NCBI GenBank assembly: GCA_001918745.1
Contig: MNGN01000021.1
Span: 1 to 37,540, forward strand
From: Crenarchaeota archaeon 13_1_40CM_3_52_17
GTDB lineage: Archaea; Thermoproteota; Bathyarchaeia; 40CM-2-53-6
Length of the DNA: 37,540 nucleotides
Direction: 5' to 3'
The position numbers and the translations under genes are program-made. Below, piece by piece: positions 1 to 7,216 of the stretch. The notes under the pieces were generated by a model that searched no databases, was not told where the DNA came from, and saw nothing but the letters and a program-made list of their open reading frames with translations. Position 1 is the stretch's first letter. The number at the start of each line of letters is the position of its first letter.

Positions 1-785
1 CTAAGGAGGAGGTCGCTGGTCTTATCGTAGTTGAAATCGAAAGACAATACCAGGTTGTTGGCGAAAGGAATCGTTGATGGCGAAGTAGCGCTCGGATCGG
101 GGAGAATTAAGGGTCGCGAGAGACTGAAAACCAATGTCCATGCGGCGCGTGTCCCGAGGAGGCCTCCAAGATCAACGCCGGATGTCCTAGTGACATTGGT
201 CGGAAACACGAGTACTGGAATTGTCTGATTCAGTTTCAGGGGTCCGTTCACCCACCACATGGTGTAGGGCGGTCGGGACACCATGGTGCTGTCGAACGCT
301 GACATTGACGAACTCCAGTTAGCGCCTGCAGGTAGATTACTAGTCATACTGGTCTGAGCCATCTGGAGGACCTGATCGATCTCTGGCATGATTAGGGGGA
401 GGAGAGTTACGATTCGAGTGGCTAGATTGATGGACTCATTGAAGCTACGAGGGGAATGAGCGGCTGGCGAGACACCGGTATCACTGGATATTGTGAGATC
501 CCGGGTGACGATTAGGGAGGCGGTAGTGTTGTTGAGATCGATGACAGTCCAGTCAAGTGTCCCGTTTATGTCGAGGGTAGAAGGAATAGTCGCTATCATC
601 GGACATACGATTGTGTTGGCCGATGTCGAGACCCCCAAGGCCTCACAAGACTGGAGAAATGAGATAGAAGCCGATAGGTTGTAACTTGTCTGCGCGCCCT
701 TCTGAAGGGACGGAGCCGCGCCTACAGGCACCGTAATCAGCAACAGCAGAGTCAAAGCCTCGAGTACGACTAATGTCCCTCGCAT
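1..785 (-). CDS. Secreted protein of unknown function (partial)
   Basis: The reverse strand reads without a stop from an ATG at 785 to the window's left edge, giving 261 residues with the C-terminus missing. The N-terminus is a clear signal peptide: a short charged start, a leucine-rich core at about residues 5-21, then Gly-Ala-Ala-Pro-Ser. The mature part is rich in Ser, Thr and Asn, carries several N-x-S/T sites and has a WWVNGP stretch near residue 196. This fits an exported or surface-anchored beta-rich protein. No metal motif or known family is recognisable. It lies downstream of the NapH-like gene on the same strand with about 116 bases between them, so co-transcription is possible but not shown. 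I assign no function. Confidence 0.6.
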   Translation of the reverse strand, partial: MRGTLVVLEALTLLLLITVPVGAAPSLQKGAQTSYNLSASISFLQSCEALGVSTSANTIVCPMIATIPSTLDINGTLDWTVIDLNNTTASLIVTRDLTISSDTGVSPAAHSPRSFNESINLATRIVTLLPLIMPEIDQVLQMAQTSMTSNLPAGANWSSSMSAFDSTMVSRPPYTMWWVNGPLKLNQTIPVLVFPTNVTRTSGVDLGGLLGTRAAWTLVFSLSRPLILPDPSATSPSTIPFANNLVLSFDFNYDKTSDLLL

Positions 786-901
786 AACGACTCACGCGTT
801 TGGCTAGGTTACACTAAGTCTCGTAAAAAGGGTTAACGGTTCCACCCGTTTACGGAATCATTCTCAAAGTCCGTGAATGGGTGTTGGGGAATTATCCGAT
901 C

Positions 902-1924
902 CTAGGGGAACTTTGGCGAAAGCGCGCCGGCAGGACACGCATCAATGCATGCCATGCAAAGAATGCACTCCGAGTCGTTGAACTTTTTCCAGTCCAGGTC
1001 CAGTATTGGTATTTGCATTGGACAGGCTGTCTCGCACTCCTTGCAGTTTGAACACTTGATTGGGTCCCGGTGCATTCCGAGTAGACTGTTTTTCTGGAAG
1101 ACTGCCATGATTCCTCCGACGGGGCAGATATATCGGCACCAGAATCTGGGGATTCGCCATGCTGCATAGATGAACCCTATCAGGATGAGAATGTTGACCC
1201 AGGTGAGGACCGAGATGCTTCCCAGCCAAGAGCCAATGTTAGCCGCGGAAAGATCCGAAACCTGAGCAGTTCCAAGGAACCTCCAGGAGTGGGCTAGCAA
1301 AACGGGTAGAGTTCCGAAGAGGGTGCCGTCAGGTGTTATCGCGATGAAGAGACCGGAGGCTAGGTCGGATCCGAGACTTTGCTTGTAATCTGATCCAACA
1401 CCGTAGTATAGGGCGAGACCGAGAGTACCACTAATCAAGAAAGTGATACCGACTAGAACATACTTCAGTCGAATCCAGTATTCGTGCGTCCGTGTCTGAA
1501 CTGAATCAACTCTTCCCTTGATTCCCGTAATGACGTCTTGAAGGAATCCGACTGGGCAGATCCAGCCACACATGAATCTGCCTAGGACCGCTCCGACCAC
1601 GAACATTATCCCAATTGGTAACCATGGAAAGGCGGCCTGCGACAAAAGCAGTGTAGTCGCGTCTAACGTTGAGCCGATCCCGCCCTGTGCTTTTACACTG
1701 GCAACAACCGGGAGTACAACCCATGATCTTGCTCCATCAAACGATGGATTCAAACGAGAGATAGCGAGCCCGGCGAACAATAGAAAGAATCCGAGCTGCA
1801 CGATCGTCCTGATGGGCCAGTAGTAGATTCTACCCCGTCGTAGTGTCCGCCAGAATCTTTTGGCAATGCCGACTTGCGGTTCGCTTGTAGCAACGGGTTG
1901 CATTGGAATACCTAGCTTAACCAA
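902..1924 (-). CDS. NapH/NosR-type membrane polyferredoxin
   Basis: This 340-residue membrane iron-sulfur protein belongs to the NapH/NosR/CcoG-type group. It has several membrane segments (about 38-57, 101-120, 152-175 and 238-256), two CxxxCP motifs on the membrane face (CGWICP with C119/C123; CRYICP with C263/C267), and two C-terminal [4Fe-4S] ferredoxin motifs (C291, C294, C297, C301 and C320, C323, C326, C330). Family members pass electrons between quinol and periplasmic partners, or in CcoG reduce copper for oxidase assembly. The immunoglobulin-like tail of CcoG is absent, so NapH-like is the better label. It is divergent from the Rieske/cytochrome b operon, which suggests a quinol-linked or copper-linked role (inference). 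The start shown is TTG; an ATG at 1903 is an equally good choice. Confidence 0.8.
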   Translation of the reverse strand: MVKLGIPMQPVATSEPQVGIAKRFWRTLRRGRIYYWPIRTIVQLGFFLLFAGLAISRLNPSFDGARSWVVLPVVASVKAQGGIGSTLDATTLLLSQAAFPWLPIGIMFVVGAVLGRFMCGWICPVGFLQDVITGIKGRVDSVQTRTHEYWIRLKYVLVGITFLISGTLGLALYYGVGSDYKQSLGSDLASGLFIAITPDGTLFGTLPVLLAHSWRFLGTAQVSDLSAANIGSWLGSISVLTWVNILILIGFIYAAWRIPRFWCRYICPVGGIMAVFQKNSLLGMHRDPIKCSNCKECETACPMQIPILDLDWKKFNDSECILCMACIDACPAGALSPKFP

Positions 1925-2009
1925 GGAAGGGAACGAACTGCCGTACGAGTTGCTGGATCGTGGTCCACTGTTCTGAGTAGACGCCCAGCATCATGGCCGC
2001 CAGACCCAA
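1917..2009 (-). CDS. Possible tiny single-helix membrane protein upstream of the NapH-like gene
   Basis: A short reverse-strand frame ends with TAA at 1919-1917, overlapping the TTG start of the polyferredoxin gene. From a TTG at 2009 it would encode about 30 residues: a hydrophobic stretch (LGLAAMMLGVY) followed by an amphipathic tail (SEQWTTIQQLVRQFVPFLG). The frame is open for a few codons further upstream, to about 2049, with more hydrophobic residues, but no ATG or GTG lies there. The amphipathic tail after a helix is the look of a small subunit of a membrane complex. The overlap would couple it to the downstream gene. No ribosome site is visible, so it may be chance coding. Confidence 0.25.
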   Translation of the reverse strand: MGLAAMMLGVYSEQWTTIQQLVRQFVPFLG

Positions 2010-2150
2010 GAATAGTGTGAGAGTTGCGATGACGCGATTCAGATTGGATCACTTAACTCGGCGAATCAGTTTGGCAACCCCCGAGTTTTCCGTAGTTATA
2101 TTGTTTCCCAAGACCAATGTCAGTTCGGTTATCGCGTATCATATAGACAA

Positions 2151-2160
2151 GTCTTTAATA
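2151..2160 (+). promoter_or_regulatory. Putative TATA box for the Rieske/cytochrome b operon
   Basis: The AT-rich element CTTTAATA lies about 55 bases before the preferred start of the Rieske gene. An archaeal transcript would begin about 26 bases downstream, leaving a leader of about 30 bases that includes the ribosome site. This rests on position and composition only. Confidence 0.35.
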
Positions 2161-2199
2161 GCGTGGAGACGGAGCGAGCCAAAATTATTCTTGAGCAAC

Positions 2200-2204
2200 G
2201 GAGG
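2200..2204 (+). promoter_or_regulatory. Shine-Dalgarno site that decides the Rieske start
   Basis: GGAGG is 8 bases from the ATG at 2213 but only 2 bases from the ATG at 2207. The spacing favours the 2213 start, so the protein begins MDDEKP. Confidence 0.55.
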
Positions 2205-2212
2205 ATATGTTC

Positions 2213-2914
2213 ATGGACGATGAGAAGCCGATTGCGTCCACGACCTCCGCGCCTGCTCCTACATCTACACCTCTACCTTCCTCATCGCCCACTTCGGCTG
2301 CGCCGATCAAGAGTCCTCTGATCTCACGAAGGAGATTCCTCCAAGGAGCTCTGGCCGCATCCGCGGTCCTTGCGGCAGCCTCTGTCGGGGCCTCAGGGCA
2401 AATACTAGGGCCCCTCATTCCTTCCTCAGCCACAAGCCAAGAAATTATTAGCTGGACACAACTCGACAATCAATACCAACAGGTAAAATCAAAACCGAGC
2501 GAATTTCAACCGATAAACTATTCGGAATTCTTCTACTACCCCTACGATTCCTCCGTCAGCCCTTACTACAAGAACGTAATAGCGAGACTTCCTGACCCAC
2601 TGGTAAATCCGGACCCGTCATACTCATCAGATCCCATCCTCAAGCATGTTGTTGCGTTCAATGTTACATGCGTTCATTTGAGGTGTCTCGTAAATCCCGG
2701 ATACGCGGGAAACCCTGGCTCGGGCGAGTTTCGACTTCAATGCCCATGCCACGGCAGCCAATATAGGTTGACCGATGCTGTGCCTGTTGCCGGCCCAGCC
2801 TATGACCTCGGGTTGAATCCTCTTCCTAAAGTCCAACTCTCAGTCGACGCGAACGGAAAGATCAGCGCTATAGGGAAATTGAACGGAGAACCCGGAATTG
2901 GCCGCACCCAGTAA
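2213..2914 (+). CDS. Rieske iron-sulfur protein
   Basis: This is the [2Fe-2S] subunit of a cytochrome bc-type quinol-oxidising complex, 233 residues. The cluster motifs are complete: CVHLRC gives ligands C153 and H155, and CPCHGS gives C177 and H180; C158 and C179 are placed to form the usual disulfide. A proline/serine/threonine-rich N-terminus of about 35 residues precedes a twin-arginine signal (SRRRFLQG, about 38-45) and a single alanine-rich membrane helix. This implies Tat export with the cluster domain outside. The stop overlaps the start of cytochrome b by 17 bases, so the two are translationally coupled. In Sulfolobus the comparable proteins (SoxF, SoxL) pair with a cytochrome b in the same way. 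Confidence 0.93.
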   Translation: MDDEKPIASTTSAPAPTSTPLPSSSPTSAAPIKSPLISRRRFLQGALAASAVLAAASVGASGQILGPLIPSSATSQEIISWTQLDNQYQQVKSKPSEFQPINYSEFFYYPYDSSVSPYYKNVIARLPDPLVNPDPSYSSDPILKHVVAFNVTCVHLRCLVNPGYAGNPGSGEFRLQCPCHGSQYRLTDAVPVAGPAYDLGLNPLPKVQLSVDANGKISAIGKLNGEPGIGRTQ

Positions 2915-4328
2915 CAAGAAGAAGGGCGTCCTCGACCCTATCATCGCCCTCCTCAAATGGACATGGGTGAGGCTTGAGCGCACACTCCTCCTCGGACTCA
3001 AGATAGTCTTCCCTTCCAGATTCATCAGCCCCCTCGGCTTTCTGGGAATGCTGACGCTGATCGTGTTCATAATTCTCGGCGTCACAGGTGCCCTGCTGCT
3101 CTTCCACTTTACACCCTTCTTCGGCAGCTGCCCACCGGCTGCCAACGGCACCAGCTACGTTCCAACTGCGACGTGCAACCAAGCATACAACAGCGTACAA
3201 TCGATAAACAGCAATGTTGCGTGGGGATCGATCATCCGGAACATCCACTATCATGCATCCAACGCTATGGTTCTTCTTGCGGTGATGCACATGTTCTACC
3301 AGTATTTTGGAGGTCGATACAAGCTCCGGTACGAGATTCTCTGGGTAACCGGAATTATCCTCGGAGTCGTCACGGTAATCGAGGCCTACACGGGTTACGA
3401 TTTGATCTTTAACATTCGAGGACAACTCGCAATTAATATTGGACAGACTCTCACGTTCTACAGTCCAGTCATTGGGGCCGATCTCGCCCGAATAATATTC
3501 GGGTTCAGCTTCAACGATCTTGCGATTCGATTCTACGCATTCCACGTGTTTATTATTCCAATAATCATGCTGGCAATAATGGCAGTTCATCTTCCACGGA
3601 ACCTTGTGCTGGACATACCCGTCGCATCTGCGATCACAGGGGTTATCTTGATCATGGGCGGACTCTTCCCCGTAGACGTCGGCATCAAGTATGACCCGAA
3701 CGTCCAGACCCAGATCACGTTTCCAGAATGGTACTTCACCAGCCTCTACGCTTTCATCAGGGTTAGAGGACTCGCACCCTTCATAGCGGGAGCTATAATC
3801 CCCGCGGTATTCGTCCTGATTTTCACCGTGGCCCCGTTCTTTGATCGTGGTAGAAAGATAGCAATGATCGACCGGCCATTCTGGGTTGCCCTCGGTGTGG
3901 CATCTCTAGGCCAGATCGCGATAGTTACGGTATGGGGCTTCCGAGCCGCAAACCCACTCGTTGTCCTTACAGACCCCGGACAATTGGTGATCGATCCAAC
4001 TCTCTTCTTCGGCTCACTACTCCTGTCAATCGCGTTGGGATACGGCTTCACCTACGCTTTTGTAAGGTGGAGGCGAGCCAAGATAGATGCCCTTCGCGCA
4101 GCTAGAAAGCCGATACCATTTCGAAGACTACAGCCGTACATCTTTTCCAAGAGCGAAGTCTACTCCCTACTAGGCGGGTTGCTTTTGCTGCAGGCTTTTC
4201 TAGACTTGTCCATTTTCCGGGCCCTCCTAGAAAATCTGAACAATTTCGTCTTGCTTGAAATCGGGATGGTGCTCGTCGCGTTCGCCGCGGCGGTTCATAT
4301 ATACAGGATCTCCAGCCAGGCAAAGTGA
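2898..4328 (+). CDS. Cytochrome b of a bc/b6f-like complex
   Basis: This 476-residue membrane protein holds two b hemes and the quinol sites. Heme ligands are visible as H117 and H131 in one helix and H216 and H231 in another. The 14/15 spacing is the cytochrome b6-like arrangement. The Qo-site motif PEWY is at 276-279. The N-terminal four-helix core is followed by the subunit IV-like half and then by extra helices to about residue 474, so core and C-terminal domains are one polypeptide. The start is TTG inside the end of the Rieske gene. The next gene is a CuA-type cupredoxin rather than a cytochrome c1, and I see no c-type heme site. Confidence 0.92.
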   Translation: MAAPSNKKKGVLDPIIALLKWTWVRLERTLLLGLKIVFPSRFISPLGFLGMLTLIVFIILGVTGALLLFHFTPFFGSCPPAANGTSYVPTATCNQAYNSVQSINSNVAWGSIIRNIHYHASNAMVLLAVMHMFYQYFGGRYKLRYEILWVTGIILGVVTVIEAYTGYDLIFNIRGQLAINIGQTLTFYSPVIGADLARIIFGFSFNDLAIRFYAFHVFIIPIIMLAIMAVHLPRNLVLDIPVASAITGVILIMGGLFPVDVGIKYDPNVQTQITFPEWYFTSLYAFIRVRGLAPFIAGAIIPAVFVLIFTVAPFFDRGRKIAMIDRPFWVALGVASLGQIAIVTVWGFRAANPLVVLTDPGQLVIDPTLFFGSLLLSIALGYGFTYAFVRWRRAKIDALRAARKPIPFRRLQPYIFSKSEVYSLLGGLLLLQAFLDLSIFRALLENLNNFVLLEIGMVLVAFAAAVHIYRISSQAK

Positions 4329-4337
4329 TCGATAGTC

Positions 4338-4928
4338 TTGCAGGTCTCGAAAAGACACTTACCCGTCGTCGGCTTGTTGGGACTAGTGGTCATAGCCGCC
4401 GCGGGAGGAACCGTCTATTACTACCAGTTTCTAACCCCTCACCAATCAAGTTGCGGTGTTCCCTCCCACCGACTCATATTCATGACCGCTGAAATCCAAG
4501 AAGTTGGGGGCTTCAAAGTCTACAACACAGCGTTCCTGAACCAGACTACCCTACCAGGATTCAATGCTTCTGGGCCTGTTCTTGCGGGCGTCAGCTTCAA
4601 GGATTACAAGCCCTCATCAAATGACAATAAGACGATCAACGTGAACGTAGGCGATGAAGTTACCTTCTACATCCATTCCATCAACGCCAGCGACGCGAGA
4701 CAAGTTTCGAGCTCGCACGGGTTTCAGATATCCGGCCCAGCTACACTTGCCGTGGTGAGTGGGAGCCTCCCCGCAGCAGGAGCCACGATTCCCTTCGGCA
4801 CGTGGTTCAGCGTCACGATCAGATTTGACACCTCTGGGGCATACCTTTACTTCTGCACGGTCGTGTGCAGCGCCCAACACGGTTCCATGAACGGAAACAT
4901 TTCCGTCTCTTGCGGAACGTCGGTTTGA
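4338..4928 (+). CDS. Membrane-anchored CuA-type cupredoxin
   Basis: This 196-residue protein has an N-terminal helix (about 8-29) and an extracellular cupredoxin domain. The C-terminal loop C173-x3-C177-x3-H181-x2-M184, with an upstream His in a SSHGF context (H127), is the full ligand set of a binuclear CuA site as in oxidase subunit II. A type-1 blue copper protein would have one Cys. It lacks the two-helix hairpin of a normal subunit II, which is encoded separately at 31753-32445. The gene follows cytochrome b by 9 bases and precedes heme O synthase. Its likely role is electron acceptor for the Rieske protein, replacing cytochrome c1 (inference). An alternative is subunit II of a second oxidase encoded elsewhere. 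Start TTG. Confidence 0.8.
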   Translation: MQVSKRHLPVVGLLGLVVIAAAGGTVYYYQFLTPHQSSCGVPSHRLIFMTAEIQEVGGFKVYNTAFLNQTTLPGFNASGPVLAGVSFKDYKPSSNDNKTINVNVGDEVTFYIHSINASDARQVSSSHGFQISGPATLAVVSGSLPAAGATIPFGTWFSVTIRFDTSGAYLYFCTVVCSAQHGSMNGNISVSCGTSV

Positions 4929-4945
4929 AAAAGTCGTGGTAGCAT

Positions 4946-5872
4946 GTGGTATCTGAGCTTCTGGTCGACCGTCACTTCCAAACCTCACTAAATGAACGAG
5001 TTCACACATACTACGAGTATACCAAACCAAAGATCTGGTATCTACTAGTTTTCACCTCTCTCACCGCAACGTTCGTTGCAGGAAGTCTACTCCCAAACGG
5101 TCTTTCTCCAGCCAAATGGATCATAGCAGCTGTCGCCATCACATCAGGATGCGCAGGATGCAACGCCCTGACCAACTATATCGACAGAGACATTGATGCG
5201 GTGATGAACCGAACCAGACACCGCCCCATTCCAAGCGGGAGAATTACCCCCAGGGCTGCGCTCCGATTCGGGCTCGCGTTAGTTGCAATATCCATCATAT
5301 TGTCATTCACACTAAACCTCCTATCGGTGCTCTGGATGGCGCTTGGAGTCCTCGATAACGTCGGAGTCTACAGCCTACTTTTGAAAAGACGCAGCGCCCT
5401 CAACATTCTCCTAGGAGGATTCAGCGGCGGACTGCCTGTCCTCTTCGGATGGTCCGCAGCTACACCCGGCCCAATCGGATCCATCTCGCTGCTTCCAATT
5501 CTCATGGCGGGGCTAGTGTTCCTATGGATCCCGATTCACATATGGTTCCTCGCAGTTACGTATCGAGCGGATTACGCAAAAGTGGGGGTCCCAATGCTCC
5601 CGGTCGTAATTGGATCTGTACCAGCGATTCGACTCATAGTAATCTTCTCAATGATCTTCTTTCCGTTTTCTATAGGCGTCTACCTACTCGGCCACTTCCG
5701 CCTAGTCTACGGTCTAGTCGCACTCGCCGGTGGGTTAGTCATTCTCGTTGGAAGCGTGTGGGTTCTCTACAAACCGACGGAGATGAACGCTTGGAAAATG
5801 TTCAAGATCACGAGCCCATATCTCTTCTTACTATTTCTGGCAATGATAATAGACGTGGCAGTGAGAGCCTAG
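4946..5872 (+). CDS. ctaB: Heme O synthase (protoheme farnesyltransferase)
   Basis: This 308-residue UbiA-superfamily membrane enzyme attaches a farnesyl-type chain to heme B, giving heme O, the precursor of heme A. The first aspartate-rich motif has the CtaB form: N73 ... NYIDRDIDAVMNRT (77-90), followed by RP. About nine membrane helices and the length are normal for CtaB. The GTG start is 17 bases after the cupredoxin gene, so it belongs to the Rieske/b operon. Heme A synthase is at 32529-33014, and together they supply the oxidase at 29328-31748. A quinone or lipid prenyltransferase of the same superfamily is less likely because of the YIDRDID and NRTxxRP signatures. The 3' end overlaps the convergent reductase gene by 4 bases. 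Confidence 0.9.
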   Translation: MVSELLVDRHFQTSLNERVHTYYEYTKPKIWYLLVFTSLTATFVAGSLLPNGLSPAKWIIAAVAITSGCAGCNALTNYIDRDIDAVMNRTRHRPIPSGRITPRAALRFGLALVAISIILSFTLNLLSVLWMALGVLDNVGVYSLLLKRRSALNILLGGFSGGLPVLFGWSAATPGPIGSISLLPILMAGLVFLWIPIHIWFLAVTYRADYAKVGVPMLPVVIGSVPAIRLIVIFSMIFFPFSIGVYLLGHFRLVYGLVALAGGLVILVGSVWVLYKPTEMNAWKMFKITSPYLFLLFLAMIIDVAVRA

Positions 5873-7047
5873 GCCAGCAGTCTCATGAACGTGCCCATGC
5901 CCCCAGGAATCTGGCACATTATCACGTCCGCAATTCTCTTCGTGCCCATCATCCGCAACATCAAGTCGAAGAGAAACCTGTGAGCCATGACCCTATCTGA
6001 GGCTTGACGCATCAGCTTCGAGTTCTCCATCTCCAGACCAATCTGCTCCTTCCACGAGGCCTCATAGCTTGACAGGGGTGTCTGATGCTCGAAGTAGTTG
6101 ACTGCTGCCTCCGCTGCCAAATCTCCCGTTATCAGGGCGGTCTGTATCCCACCACCATTAGTAGGCATAACCATTCCAGCAGCATCGCCAACCGCCATAA
6201 CTCGATCAGAATAAGTCCGTGAGAGAGGTCCGTCGACTGGAAGGCTGTCACCGATCATGGAAGCTTTCTTTCCGCCAACCAGGCGTTTCGAGGCAACCGT
6301 GTTCTTCTCAATGAACCCCGTGAGGAGGTCGCGTATCTGCCAGTCTCGTCTGACATAGGGTTCTCGGATCCCGATCCCAACGTTTGCCCTGCCATGTCCT
6401 TTCGGGATTATCCATCCATATCCTCCGGGGGAGTATCGCGGGTCCATGTACATCTCTGCGACATCTTGCTCGACGTTGAGGTCGGTCATGAGATACTCTA
6501 TGTTCGTGGCGACCGCGTACGGACCCGCATAGGCTCTCTCCGGAAGCCCAGCTCTCTCCGCCGTCTCACTTGGATAGCCGTCCGCTGCAATGATAACATC
6601 TCCATGGACCGCTTTTCCTCTGGTCGGTCCAACCCAGCCTCCCTGATCATCGGGGAAATAATGGGCTTGAACACCGATGTCGACATCTGCTCCATGACTC
6701 TGCGCGATATCTCCGAGGTGACTCTCGAAGACATGGCGATCGAGAATGTAGGCCCCGAATGGAAATTCGAACTCGTGACCCTTTGGGCTAATCAATCGAA
6801 TGGAACGACAAGTCGTATCGATAGACTCTGGCGGGGCGTCGATCACGTCTAGATTCTTGACTCGCGGAACGAGTTTCTCCATCTCGGCTTTGACCGGAAA
6901 ATATTCCCCGCACCGGACCGGTGTGCCGAGGATCTTCTTCTTCTCGAAGACCTTCACCTTCAAGCCCTTCTTTGAAAGATGGACCGCGGCAGAAAGACCA
7001 CCAGGGCCACCTCCGACGATTACGACATCATACTTGCTTCCGTTCAA
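5869..7047 (-). CDS. Geranylgeranyl reductase family flavoprotein
   Basis: This 392-residue FAD enzyme reduces isoprenoid double bonds, in archaea typically those of geranylgeranyl ether lipids or of the menaquinone side chain. The N-terminal FAD fold has GGGPGG at 12-17. The family motif GYGWIIPKG is in the middle, and the second FAD motif, GDAAG, is followed by a glycine-rich NGGGIQ stretch. An RCGEYFP segment near 45 sits where the family has a conserved Cys. The length is usual. It starts with TTG and converges on ctaB. A polyprenyl diphosphate synthase at 26433-27365 could supply substrates. Whether it acts on lipid or quinone cannot be decided from sequence. Confidence 0.88.
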   Translation of the reverse strand: MNGSKYDVVIVGGGPGGLSAAVHLSKKGLKVKVFEKKKILGTPVRCGEYFPVKAEMEKLVPRVKNLDVIDAPPESIDTTCRSIRLISPKGHEFEFPFGAYILDRHVFESHLGDIAQSHGADVDIGVQAHYFPDDQGGWVGPTRGKAVHGDVIIAADGYPSETAERAGLPERAYAGPYAVATNIEYLMTDLNVEQDVAEMYMDPRYSPGGYGWIIPKGHGRANVGIGIREPYVRRDWQIRDLLTGFIEKNTVASKRLVGGKKASMIGDSLPVDGPLSRTYSDRVMAVGDAAGMVMPTNGGGIQTALITGDLAAEAAVNYFEHQTPLSSYEASWKEQIGLEMENSKLMRQASDRVMAHRFLFDLMLRMMGTKRIADVIMCQIPGGMGTFMRLLA

Positions 7048-7147
7048 TCGCCAGCTCTTCTCCTAGTGTATTCGACTTGAAACGGTCGGTTGAAGTGATT
7101 TATGGGTTTGGCCCGGTTCACACTTGTTCGCGCGATCTGGTGAATAG

Positions 7148-7156
7148 ATTTATAAT
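7148..7156 (+). promoter_or_regulatory. Putative TATA box for the pyrophosphatase operon
   Basis: ATTTATAAT lies about 65 bases before the TTG start of the pyrophosphatase. A transcript would begin near 7178 with a leader of about 39 bases containing an AGGA ribosome-site candidate at 7204-7207. It is one of the best TATA matches in the window. Confidence 0.45.
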
Positions 7157-7216
7157 CCGCGCGGAGGCGGATTGACGGAAATTCCATAGTTTGAAAAAAT
7201 AGCAGGAACCAAAAAC

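Noticed and set aside
2868-3590. Long antisense frame of 240 residues across the start of cytochrome b
   Set aside because: It lies opposite a certain gene, is highly charged with no family features, and mirrors the codon bias of the real gene.
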